NCBI GenBank assembly: GCA_030549495.1
Contig: JAUIRK010000173.1
Span: 558,001 to 622,000, forward strand
Direction: 5' to 3'
Source of the DNA: Nectonema munidae
Taxonomy: Eukaryota; Nematomorpha; Nectonematoida; Nectonematidae
DNA length: 64,000 bases
The translations under genes were made by a program, and so were the position numbers. Shown here piece after piece: positions 34,011 to 44,299 of this stretch; positions within the stretch are counted from its first letter, which is position 1, and each line of letters begins with the position of its first letter. The notes under the pieces were generated by a model that was not told where the DNA came from, did not search any database, and saw nothing but the letters and a program-made list of their open reading frames with translations.

Positions 34011-34490
34011 TTTGCTATAAAAACATATATTTCATATAAATTTGAATCAATATTTTTGGAAACAAATTTTAGAACTAAACGCAAATTTGAATGATACTTA
34101 TAGGTATTTTCAAATTCAAACTGCAAAAATGAAACTAGCATGGTTGATTTGGTATAAAAACATATGTTTAATTGTAAAATTTGAATGAATGTTTTTGGAG
34201 ACAATTTTTAGAAGTAAACCCCAAATTTGATTAACACTTATAGGTATTTTCACATCCTAAATGTAAAAAATGAGATTAGAAATGAAAACAGCATGATTGA
34301 TTTGGTATAAAAACATATATTTTATGTAAAATGTGAGAGAATATTTTTGGAGATAGCTTTTCAGAAGTAAACCGCAAATATGATTGGCACTGACAGGTAT
34401 TTTAAAATCTCTAAAATTTTATTAACAAAATGAGTTCAGTAATCCTCGATGATCAGAATTGTTCGATTTGGTATAAAAACATCAAGGAAA
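34011..34490 (+). repeat. tandem repeat array, plus orientation, partner of the array at 29.3 kb
   Basis: The landmark TATAAAAACATAT-like start recurs at about 34015, 34152, 34305 and 34471 (periods 137, 153, 166). Units match the 29300-29760 array in reverse, so the two arrays form a large inverted pair about 4.3 kb apart. Confidence 0.75.
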
Positions 34491-34589
34491 ATTTATTGCA
34501 AAAATTTGAATCAAAAAGTTAGTTTTTCATGGAAAGAAATAAACATTTGTCATGTAAACGAACTTCTCACTTTGAACAGGCTTTTGTCG

Positions 34590-35707
34590 TGTTTTTCTTC
34601 CAACAAAACATCTCCTTTACTTTTGTTTAGTACAAATATAATGACCATACTCATTCGATTCATGAAGAGTTTTTGTTCTGTAAATCGATATCATTACATG
34701 CAACAAGTGAGTCCATATTTCATACGCTAAATGACTTCATAATCACAAGTAGTAAAATTGAATGGTCAAAATGTGTTGGAGTGAGTACAGATGTGATTTC
34801 CAGCCATGCCAGGAAAGTACAAAGGACTGGTGGGAAAAGTTCTTACTCGTGTTGAGAAAGAAAATACAAAATTTTCTCGACACTAAAGAATTCCATAGAA
34901 GCTCAAAGTTTCTTTGCTCACTATGGTCGCTAATATGACAAATGTTTTTAGTGCCTTGAATGGCCTAAATGTGAGATTGAAAGGAATAACTGAGAGTATA
35001 TTTTGTGTTGAAGAGAAGTAGAAGCAATTATAAGGAAATGTGACTTGTGGTCCGTGCGTTTACAAAGTGGGGTTTATGAAGCCTTTTCACATGACTACCT
35101 TGGGTGAAGAACTTCATGATGAAATCAAATGGCGCTTTATTCAGCACTTGAAAAGTTTGAGGAATCGTTTTAGGGCGTATTTTCCTGTGTCTGACGCTAA
35201 GAATAAATGGATAAAAAATCCATTTCAAATAAAAATAGGTGATCTAGACATTTTGAGTGACGTGGAAGAAAATACTCTGGTGGAATTTTCGAGTGATAGA
35301 TCTCAACAGTCGTATTTCAATCAGTACAATTCGTTGAACTTCTGGAGCGATCAAACATTTGATGCCGTTCTCCAAAACTTATTTGGGTGAACGAACACTC
35401 TTTCTCTCAGCTTCTTTATATCAATTCCATATATACAGAAACCGATTGCATGTGGAATCCAATCCTCGCCTAAAACTATCCACGACTGACCCACACATTC
35501 ATGCCATCCTTTCAACAAAGCAACTCCAACCATCTCATTAAAATTAGGTGTATTTATTTTTGTTTCGTTCATTCTCTATTATTTCCATTTTAGTGCACCA
35601 CATTCAAAATCAAAAGACACTTTAATCATTAGCTTTTTGCATGCACATCGTGGAAGGTTGCGTAAAATAATTAACTGGGGCTTGGGATAAAAAGTTGGGC
35701 AGCACTG
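34590..35707 (+). mobile_element. hAT transposon fossil (ZBED5/Charlie-like), 3' end preserved
   Basis: Transposase blocks in order: SIHEEFLFCKSISLHATSES (about 34650-34710), IEWSKCVGVSTDVISSHARK (34756-34815), MTNVFSALNGLNVRLKGI (about 34935-34990), RNRFRAYFPVSDAKNKWIKN (about 35160-35220), and the C-terminal end TYLGERTLFLSAS with YRNRLHVESNPRLKLST (35390-35490) finishing in LQPSH, which is the usual end of these proteins. The right terminal repeat, reversed, starts CAGTGCTGCCCAACTTTTT and ends at 35707. The left end is lost at the boundary with the tandem array. Several frame changes. Confidence 0.85.
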
Positions 35708-35835
35708 GTGTAGATGAAGGCACCTTGGAGTGCTTTGCACGGCCTGTGTCGAACTATCAGTAAAGAAAGTTTGGTTGTGGATAGAACGCGAGACCTTCTG
35801 TTATCAAAGCCAAGCACTCAACCCCCTTTGATCTT
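35708..35835 (-). mobile_element. tRNA-like SINE copy 1
   Basis: Read on the minus strand: an A-box-like GGTTGAGTGCTTGGCT (35808-35823) and a B-box-like CGCGTTCTATCC (35779-35790), 17 bases apart, then a body ending TTCATCTACACC next to the hAT end. Body and ending resemble the copy at 53.2 kb. The box spacing is shorter than in a tRNA, so the promoter call is tentative. Confidence 0.5.
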
Positions 35836-36776
35836 ATTTTCAATATGTTAGTGTGCATGTTGTAATGCATTTTTCAATTTACATGCATGTATGAAAAATG
35901 AATTCTTCTCTCATCATCTTCTCTATATTATAAAACAGGAAAAAATGTTTATCATATCAGATTCTTGCGTTTTGTAAAAATAAGGTATTATAATTTATAA
36001 ATAAAGTGCCACAAGCCTAACTAAAAACTATGAAAAAATAATAAACATTCATATAAACCAGTGTCTTCAAACTTTTTTCATATTATATAAATTTTTAATA
36101 TAAAATTTATAAAACTAAACTGACTCAGTTTTATTATTATTCCTCTAAGTACTGACTTTGCACAAATAATGAATGAGAGAAGAAAAGTTTGAAACTTAAA
36201 ATTTAAAAACTAAAATCAATTATTTTAGGAGAATAACATTTCTCTTGAGTTAAAGAAATTCAATTCTGTTAATTTTCAAAAAAAAACTTTGTGGCATAAT
36301 CGGCACTCTAATTGCAGGGGCCCACCGTTGTCGGGCACTGATATAAACGATAGAAAGATAATGAAAATTGCATTGAAAAGTCAGCATCTAAATGTTTATT
36401 AAAAAAGACTTATCTAAAATTGGACGTGTTCATCAAATGTCTTCTAACACAAGGCCCTAAGCTAAGCTACGGATATTCTTTACAATGAACTCTAGAATAA
36501 AACGATCAATACTCCCAAAATAAAATTGATAAAAAAGAGTAAAAATGATACGAATTGCTATTTCTTTATATTTATTTTGATTGAAAGATAGAAGGAAAAA
36601 ACGCATCAAGGATAAAAATAATGATAGTATAGGAATAGTAAGCATAACAATAACAAAGTCTAAAACAGTGATAGTAATGATAAAAATATAGAAACATCAG
36701 AGTAACACCTCCATATCCAAATAAGCAATTCCTTCGCTGAGATGTTAGAGTATTATTTATGAAAGGAAGGGAATAG
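35836..36776. other. intergenic, no gene
   Basis: AT-rich. The last part (36480-36776) is probably the 3' untranslated region of the LITAF gene on the minus strand. Confidence 0.45.
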
Positions 36777-37019
36777 TCAATAATATAATGAGCCGAGGTA
36801 GTAATTGCAAACAGGACAAAAGTGTCGCACTTCCTTCTCAACACTCCCTCCACACGGAAAACATATGGGGATGGGGATGCAGCCAATACAGCACACGCCT
36901 CCGCACATTCCGCCAGCGCCATCCTTGTACACTTTATCGGTTCGCGTCCAAACAGCGCGATGACAGTTGGAGCATGTTACGTAGCAAGGATCCTTGCCCA
37001 GGCTCATATAGTAAGACAT
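36777..37019 (-). CDS. LITAF-domain protein (short form or terminal exon)
   Basis: An 80-aa open frame that is essentially one LITAF domain. It has the N-terminal CSNC pair (C16, C19), a central Gly/Cys-rich hydrophobic stretch (MCGGVCCIGCIPIPICFPC) that dips into the membrane, and the closing HFCPVC with C68 and C71, followed by NYYLG. The two CxxC pairs bind zinc and bring the hydrophobic hairpin to the cytoplasmic face of late endosomes and lysosomes, where LITAF/SIMPLE proteins act in sorting. The stop lies at the natural end of the domain. The frame stays open upstream of ATG 37019 for at least 60 bases and potential acceptors (ATCACAG, TTGTTGTAG) lie there, so a Pro-rich first exon further right is possible. 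Upstream exons were not found. Confidence 0.85.
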   Translation of the reverse strand: MSYYMSLGKDPCYVTCSNCHRAVWTRTDKVYKDGAGGMCGGVCCIGCIPIPICFPCGGSVEKEVRHFCPVCNYYLGSLYY

Positions 37020-37139
37020 GAATGGGGTGGGAGTAGCAGAAGAGAAGTGAGGGAGTACTTTGGAGCTGTGATGAGGGAGTTTCGTCTCTACAACAAGAGA
37101 AATTGGATGGAGAAAAAGGACGTTATTTTGAATGGGTGA

Positions 37140-38150
37140 AAAAATGTTTCAAAGGAAAGTGATGGTGGTGGTGGTGTATGCATAGGTGACGACCTTGAGA
37201 CACTCTTTACTTGAATCGTCAAATATTTTTATGTATGTAATGTTATTATATAACTTTAATTTAAAATGATTGATAACGCAATTTCATTGAGATAAAGTTG
37301 GAGTGTAAAATACAAACAGAAAAGTAATGAAAAGAAAACGAAACGTAAAAAAGGTTTTGCGATAGCGAGAGAAAGAATAAAAGTTTTTGTACACAGTAGA
37401 ATAATATATACAGCGGCTGCTACTTCCTAACTAACTAGTTGTTTGTAGGCATATCAATTTCATTGATTCAAAATTCTTAGTAATATTATTTTCATTGTTA
37501 ATGTTGGTAGTAGTAGTAGTAGTGATCAGATGAAATATGAGCAGAGTAATAGGAACCTTCGATCAATTTCTGTAAAACTCTAAGCTAAGACTCTGAGATT
37601 TCTGTGGAAATTTTTTGAATCCTCTCTCCATATAATGTGAGCGCTATGCGCGATCCATTTGGAATATTAGTCCGTTTAAATATCGAATTTCTTCGATTTT
37701 ATTCCCAGTTTCTGATTAAGATTTTTATATTGGTTTTAGCAGTGCGGGTTCAACCTCACTTTTTGACTAGCCTGTATAGTGTTGTATACATTAGGGTTTG
37801 AACTCGGAATTAAAAAATTTCCACGGACTGGAGTTTCTAATAAACGCAAGTATTTCTTAAAAATACGAAATACACTTAAAAGTTTTTTAGGTTACACTTA
37901 AAAACGTTTTATTTAAGAATGAACACTTTTTTTAGTTCTTGTGTGTATTAAATTGAGTTTGTTTGGATTTTTTTCTAAAAAAAATACTTACGAATTTTTC
38001 AAGTGTCTCGATGAATACACTGTCCCAACCAACAAAGATATATGAACATTAACGTTCATAGCGAATCTAAACATTAATCATTAGGCCTTATTTATATTGG
38101 TAGCTCATGAAGAGTAAAAAAACAAAAATCTTTAATTCGATTTAATGAAA
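37140..38150. other. intergenic, probably LITAF promoter or intron side
   Basis: No coding signal. Short trinucleotide runs (GGT at about 37160, TAG at about 37505-37522). Confidence 0.4.
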
Positions 38151-38159
38151 TTCGGGTTT

Positions 38160-39335
38160 AACTTCACCACAGATATCGCATGTTTGAGAAAAGATGGAGC
38201 CAGCATGATGATTAGATACGGGGTAATTCGGGAATCGAGCATCAACAAGGCTTTTTTGAACATGCAACAAATTTAGCAATTTGTGACGTTTTATATGCGA
38301 AGCCAAAAACATTCGCATCAAGTCTGCACGAAGTTGCCAGATAAGAACTCTTTGAAAATGATAAGGAAGAAAGTGAAGGCGATGAATTTGATTAAGTTTT
38401 TACCGCCGATAAACCTCCCTTTAGTTTTTTATTTATGTTAAAATTTTAATGAACTCGTTGATAAATTTGCAAGTATTTGTAGATTTAGGAAAAATGGAAA
38501 GAAAAATTGGTACCATCAAGAATTTGTCCTTCAAATTTTTGGTGGAACTGAGCTTAATTTAATGTTCGATGTAAAGACGGGGTGAAACTCTTTATTGTAC
38601 ATGAATGAAAGATTTTTGAAACCGAAGCCATGCATTAATTTAGCTTTGGTAGCTGTGGAATCTGACTTACTTCTTCATTAAACTGATTGGAAGGAAGTTC
38701 ACAAGGTTTTAAAGGCAATAGAAATATGTTACTTACAGATATTTGTGCAGAAAGCTCAAATATATTGAAAATTTGGAGGGTGATACTCGTCCATTTGCCC
38801 AAGACCTTCCTAGGGCATCATTTACGCGTTATGAAAAAATGCGTCAAAAAATATAGTGGGTTTACTTTCTTATTTGCAAGATCTGAAGTGTATTAAAATG
38901 AATCTTGGATCCCTCTTTCATTTGAACAAAGAAAAAGAGATTATTAAAACTGGCAAACGCATATTTCGCCGTCTCTATCCAAAATGTAATGAAGAACTAC
39001 AATCAGATTCAATGGGAGAGGAAGAAAAGGAAACAGAAGTTCAGCATACTAAAAATGACTTTCTATCGCTTTACAAGGGAAAAATGAAACCGTTTGAGTC
39101 AACTTCAAAGAATTTAGCTCCAGATAAATTGAACTTTTCAACGAATTTTGAATCAAAGGGAACTCGAAGTCCAAAACTTCAGCTTTTATATAAAGCACTT
39201 CTTTCAGTTAAGCCAAACTCTTATTGAGGGTGAAAGGGCATTTCCTAGCGCAGGAATATTCACAACAAAGATTCGTTCTAGATTAGCTTCAGATAGAATA
39301 CAATTAGTGCCTCATGTTTCATTCGAGATTAATCA
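38160..39335 (+). pseudogene. hAT transposase fossil (52K/ZBED-type)
   Basis: In order on the plus strand: FTTDIACLRKDGASMM (about 38165-38215), then in another frame GIEHQQGFFEHATNLAICDV (38236-38290), corresponding to the usual ...HQ.CyaHgihLavcDVLY block; later MNLGSLFHLNKEKEIIKTG (38899-38955), and the C-terminal dimerisation block GERAFPSAGIFTTKIRSRL (39229-39285). Multiple stops and frame changes; middle part is hard to read. No terminal repeats identified, so only the coding part is given. This lineage differs from the two other hATs upstream. Confidence 0.8.
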
Positions 39336-39339
39336 AAAA

Positions 39340-41640
39340 TGCAATGCAAACGTTGATATTAAAATAGATATCTGACTGATTTCTGTTTGACTATTCGAAA
39401 TAATTGGCATGGAAAGAATACTTTGTCGAGATTTGACATTTTTGTAGGGTAAAACTTGAGTTAAGACTTTTCCTGTCATGTAACCTACCTCTCCTTTTTT
39501 AACATTTAAAGATTCAATCTTTTTCAATTTTTGTAATTAAATTTTTTTTTATTTGTATTTAAATTTTTTTTTTGATTTTTTTACTTTTGTCTTTTAATTT
39601 CTTTTTCGAATTTTTTCATTTTGACATTTCCTCATTACTTCATAAAATAATAATTTTTAATAAAATTTTATAATATATTTTTCAAAAGATGAAATAAGTT
39701 AAAATATTTTTTCTAAATAATAGGTGTGTATTTTTGATTGGATTCCAAAGCAATTTTAAGTCAGGATAGTGGAATCAAAAGCAAAACAACTCACAAAAAA
39801 AGGGAATTTAATTCTCTCACAACTCTCAATTTTAGCTTAAGAACTAGACAGAAAGAATAAAACTAAGATGTTTCCTTCGCAATGGTTTGACTTCATCTGG
39901 TCCACACCAAATTAGAGGCCTACATCCCCTCATAACTCATTGGAAAACTGTATATCTTCCTTGTATACAACAGGATACTAAAATTTCCATGTAGATATTC
40001 CTTCTAAAAAGTGTGTAGTTCCTCAAAACCACGACTACAGCTACGAGTGCTGATCACGCATTCTCATTTTAACGTTAAAAGCGGCCCCTTTATCCCTAAT
40101 ATTGATCTTCGAAAAATTTTTATGATGTCATTTCTATTTTTGCACACTTTTCAATTCATTGGTTTTTTAAATTTTTTACAATCTGATCAATAAATTCTAG
40201 CTATTTTCCAAATCAATTTTTCCTGATGAAGATGAGTAAGAGATGCTCCTATCCAGAGAAGAAAATGTGCAATGCTTATTTAGTATAAGCTAAAGTATAT
40301 AATGTAATTTATATGCATTGTATCCAAAAAATTTAGAAGTCTTCTTTTAGGTAAAAATGGATAAGGCGCAAATTGAAAGTTACTTTCAGATACCTTGATA
40401 TCGAAACTACGAAAACTGAGTCCATAAATTAATACTTCATTTAGTATTAAAAAATAGATTATATTTTTTGAATTGATTATTATCGTTTGAAATTTTGATT
40501 GAAATTCTCTATCAAGTATCCATGTTTATTAAAATTATCGATCAAAAAGTATCGAATTTGAAACTTGATTATAAGTATGGAAGTATAAATTTTCAAGAGT
40601 GCGTCTAATGTAGATACTAAGTTTTAATTGTGTACATAAAATTAATTTTTTGTTTTGATATTAAATTTATTCTTCATTTTGATTGTCAGTTTTTGACATG
40701 AGTATGTCATTGAAATATTTTGTTACAAAATCTATAGAGATATAATTCAGCCAATTTTATATAATAAACTTTTAGAGGAGTCGGCTTAAAGCTGTCTCCC
40801 GCCACCAACATGGTTAACGGGGTCGGAAAAAGCATTGTAGGCGATCCATGGGAATCAGGAATATTTTATCAATTATAATACATGTCATATGCATAACTGA
40901 TATCGATGCATAATGCATCGCATAACACTGCTTAATCAGTCTAAATACAATTGCTCGAAAATATCGTTTAGATTCCATATTGAAAGAGTGGCCAACATGT
41001 TAAATTAAATGAGTTCGTTTGGAAGATAAAACATTTTGTAAAAATTTGATCGCTAGGCAAAAATTTTGTGTAAAATATAATACAATAAATGCGTCATTTT
41101 GAAAAGTTTCAGCTTTTTTATATATAAAAATTAGCCATATTCAAGCATTCCTTTTTAATCGATAAAAACCTTGCAAATTTTCTTTTTTTAAATGTAACTC
41201 CTAAAAGGAAGGCAAAATAAATCCGTTTATTTCAAATAACTTACAACATGATGAGTGTTTAGGGCTGCTCTTTCGCGATGCGATGCAAATAATACTTCTC
41301 AAGCCTAACAACATATTACATTCTCTCGAAATGCAAAGAAGCTTGCATCAAAATGGCAGGTAGATGATAAATCTCTCTCCCTTTTATAAAGAGATGTGAG
41401 GAAGGGAATCGAATTGTCACAAGCATAAATTTATGGGCGTAGTGATATAACTGGAAATAAACTTTAGAAAGTAATGGCAATGCAATTGAGGAGAGAAGGA
41501 AAGAAAATAAAAATAAAGAATCTTCTTGGAATTTTCATTGGATAATATTCAAAGCAACAAATCTTTTTGAGCACACAGTTGACCAGATAGGGGGAAGAAA
41601 ATGGTGAACTCTCTCAAAGCGCTGAATAAAGGAACGGACC
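39340..41640. other. intergenic, no gene
   Basis: AT-rich with long T runs (39540-39600). A small patch at 40775-40860 is less AT-rich and unexplained. Confidence 0.45.
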
Positions 41641-41649
41641 ATAGAACCA

Positions 41650-42867
41650 TCATCGCGTCAGCATGGCGTATTGCATCGCCTTTTCAACATTGTTGCCGGA
41701 AACAGAGAGTGCTTTTTCTATGAGTTTATCGGTGTAGCCAAAAGTGCGCAGCATTTGATACGCTTCAACGTACTTTTTAGCTTTTCTCAAATTACCGGCA
41801 TTGAGAGTGAGAGCTTTTCGGCACACATGCTTGTCATTGGGGAAAGTTGTCTGCAATTGGGTCAGTTTGGTTGAAAAGCTGGCTGTGGTTGAGTAAGATT
41901 TATCCTTGGATTCAGCACTCCTACTCTGGTTGAGAGTATTCAAATTGTGGAAAGAGCCTGACTTGTAGGACTCCTTTTCCATCTTATTAAACGGTGGGAC
42001 AACTTTATACGTACGAAATGTCTGCGCGCTTGATGGAGAAACTTCACTTGCTTTGTAGGAAGAAAGAGATGAAAGATTAGAAGTGCTTTTGGATAGCACT
42101 CCTTGACGTTTCAACGTTGAGGATTCATCATCGGTTTCATCAACGGTTGGACTCTTGTACATTTTGCTTTTCGGTAAGAAAGAGTTCAACTTGGATATAG
42201 TTTTCTGTTCAATCGAAGATTTATAATTAGTAACGTCACTGTATGGAATATTCTTTCTTAGAAACGATTGCTCTGAAATCTGACTACTAGCAGCTCTGCT
42301 ATTTTCCGGGAGAGAAACTTTGGATAAAACCTGTTCCAGAACTTTGATATCATTGCAAGCTTTCATCTCAACCTCGTCAAAAGGATTTGAAGATGACGAG
42401 TAGTCTAGGAAAGAGACGACTTCTGCTTCCCTTCTATTGTCACAAGCTTGCGAAGTGGACGGCTGCAAATAGGATCTACCAGTCACAACGTCGCTTTCAC
42501 TTTTGTTGAGCGTGGGCAAGGGGGAAAGCGGGTGAATTCGGCTTGGCAAGTTGGGGGAAGGGAGAAGAGAACTTTCAAGCGGCTTCTGGAAACCTTGGTT
42601 GGCAACGTTTGCAAAAATAGAATCATTTGTGGGATCGTCTTTTTTAACATTGTTCACAAAGGTCAGAGTGGCATGCTCAAAATGAAAGTCATAAGATAAG
42701 TCGAAAAGGAAAAAGTCAAATTCAGGCTCATCCAGTAAAAATTGAGTGTTGCTTTGGAGGAAACAACTTTTACAAATATCTTCACTAAAATGAGTGCTAA
42801 TGAGTGAGTTCAAGCTTGCTGAGCACAAAGTGGATCTAGAGTTGTTGACTTTGTTGCGTCTACTCAT
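41650..42867 (-). CDS. protein with C-terminal tandem UBA-like modules (Ack-like tail or UBAP1-like)
   Basis: A complete 405-aa frame from ATG 42867 to the stop at 41650-41652. Only the last 70 residues are recognisable: two UBA-like modules, about 333-367 (LTQLQTTFPND...CRKAL... NLRKAKKYV) and 369-403 (YQMLRTFGYTDKLIEKAL, NNVEKAMQY). Their layout recalls the paired UBA of Ack-family (TNK2) tails, and also the UBA string of the ESCRT-I subunit UBAP1; I cannot decide. Residues 40-330 are Ser-rich and disordered-looking, with an acidic aromatic patch EPEFDFFLFD (47-56) and an NPF motif (161-163), a known EH-domain ligand, which points to endocytosis of ubiquitinated cargo. There is no kinase domain. 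A good acceptor (TTGGTTCCACAG on the minus strand, AG at 42898-42899) lies 30 bases before the ATG, implying an upstream 5'-UTR exon or trans-splice site. Confidence 0.8.
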   Translation of the reverse strand: MSRRNKVNNSRSTLCSASLNSLISTHFSEDICKSCFLQSNTQFLLDEPEFDFFLFDLSYDFHFEHATLTFVNNVKKDDPTNDSIFANVANQGFQKPLESSLLPSPNLPSRIHPLSPLPTLNKSESDVVTGRSYLQPSTSQACDNRREAEVVSFLDYSSSSNPFDEVEMKACNDIKVLEQVLSKVSLPENSRAASSQISEQSFLRKNIPYSDVTNYKSSIEQKTISKLNSFLPKSKMYKSPTVDETDDESSTLKRQGVLSKSTSNLSSLSSYKASEVSPSSAQTFRTYKVVPPFNKMEKESYKSGSFHNLNTLNQSRSAESKDKSYSTTASFSTKLTQLQTTFPNDKHVCRKALTLNAGNLRKAKKYVEAYQMLRTFGYTDKLIEKALSVSGNNVEKAMQYAMLTR

Positions 42868-42897
42868 CTCTTCTCTTCAGCCAATAATGGACATACA

Positions 42898-42920
42898 CTG
42901 TGGAACCAAGAGAAAATGAG
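42898..42920 (-). promoter_or_regulatory. 3' splice site in 5' leader of the UBA gene
   Basis: On the minus strand CTCATTTTCTCTTGGTTCCACAG leaves a leader of about 30 bases before the ATG at 42867. The tract quality is high; whether it is used by cis- or trans-splicing is not visible. Confidence 0.55.
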
Positions 42921-43346
42921 TTATTAAAATAAAGCAAAGGAGCACGCATAATATCTACTTAGGTTAGAAAGATAAGGCAGATTTATTTAATACATATCAA
43001 AAATGGGATGTTATATATAATATGCATTTATGGGTGGATAATCTCTGTTCTCATTATCTTACACAGAAATAAGGGAGTGCACCCTTAAAGCTAATGCTAG
43101 AATAAAATATTTGTACTCAGCTACTTGTGAAATCAAGTTGCAGATATTATTCACAGAAAATACCAAATTTAGCTTGCATATCATGAAGGTTAGTTAGGTT
43201 TAAAAAAACAAAAAACGATGCAAGAATTGTTGAACCTTTCTTCCCAAAACACTTAGCCTTGACTTAAAATAAAAGCTCAGACCACACTATTAAACTGAAT
43301 AAGCAGAATATATAAAAATGGATGCTTCTTTAAAAAATGTATATTC

Positions 43347-43352
43347 TTTATT
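43347..43352 (-). terminator. candidate polyadenylation signal of PI synthase
   Basis: TTTATT on the plus strand (AATAAA on the minus strand), about 300 bases after the stop of the gene to its right. Confidence 0.4.
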
Positions 43353-43651
43353 AAGAATAGGAATAATGAATTAAAACAACAGAAGTATGCACGTAAATAC
43401 CCAAAAAAAAAGTCCACAACAACGACAAGTTTATAATATCATAGGCATTTTTACTTTGAGAATATGCTAAAAACGTAATATTTTTAAAAGCAGAAATAAA
43501 GTCAACGTGAGAATGTATAAAAGAGACAAGAAGACACCAACGCCACTTAACATAGAAAACTTGAAAAACAAGATGAGCACATTTTTAATTGTGTGCTAAG
43601 CACTTTCGCCTTGAATGCAATGTTGGATGAGGAAGTGTGATCATTGGTTAC

Positions 43652-44299
43652 TCAATCTGACTTTGACGAAGATTCATCGTACTTGGTTTCGAAGGCAACG
43701 ATAGCCTTGCATGCGTACAGGAGTTGTAAGAGACTGAGAAAGGTCTTGAAGGCAGCAAAGGGAGTAGATACGGCAAGGAGGACAAGCAAGGAAGTGGTTT
43801 GAGTGGTGGCCATAGGAAAGTGCAGGAGGTACAGGCAAAAGAAGAACAACTCGTTAGCGAGACACAGAGAGAATAGGATGCAACGATTGGTATAGTAGAG
43901 CTGGAGAAGGGATGAGAGTGGATTCTCACTCACACCCATCTCCTTGTGGCTCTTCTTGCCGAGAACGGAGGATGTGTACATGTGGATCCAGTGGCTGGAG
44001 ATGTCCAGGCTCAAGTAGGCGGAGAGCAGAAACACGTACTTGGGATAAAAGGCGCACAGCGTGCTCACGAGGCAGAGAGTGGAGCAGCGGTCAACGAGCA
44101 TGTCCAGCAGGGCGCCGAAAATGGAACTTTGGTTGAAGCGTCTGGCAGCGTATCCGTCAACGGAGTCGAGTATTTGGTTTATGGCGTACAAGACAGTAGG
44201 CGCGGCGTAGGTGTGCGGCATCAGATACGCTGCTGACAAACACGCCAGAATTCGCAGGTAGCCGATCAAGTTTGGCCAGTAAAAGTATATGCTGTTCAT
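43652..44299 (-). CDS. CDIPT: phosphatidylinositol synthase (CDP-DAG-inositol 3-phosphatidyltransferase)
   Basis: A full-length 215-aa protein (human enzyme 213). It joins CDP-diacylglycerol and myo-inositol to make phosphatidylinositol in the ER membrane. The CDP-alcohol phosphotransferase signature is intact: D45, D48, G49, A52, R53, G62, D66 and D70 in DSVDGYAARRFNQSSIFGAL and LDMLVDR. The N-terminus YFYWPNLIGYLRIL is characteristic of PI synthases rather than of choline or glycerol-phosphate family members. Several membrane segments follow (about 78-100, 140-165, 168-200). The ATG at 44299 gives the expected length. Coding GC is higher than in the flanks. It is a single exon here. It lies 785 bases from the next gene on the same strand, so shared transcription is possible but not shown. 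Confidence 0.96.
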   Translation of the reverse strand: MNSIYFYWPNLIGYLRILACLSAAYLMPHTYAAPTVLYAINQILDSVDGYAARRFNQSSIFGALLDMLVDRCSTLCLVSTLCAFYPKYVFLLSAYLSLDISSHWIHMYTSSVLGKKSHKEMGVSENPLSSLLQLYYTNRCILFSLCLANELFFFCLYLLHFPMATTQTTSLLVLLAVSTPFAAFKTFLSLLQLLYACKAIVAFETKYDESSSKSD

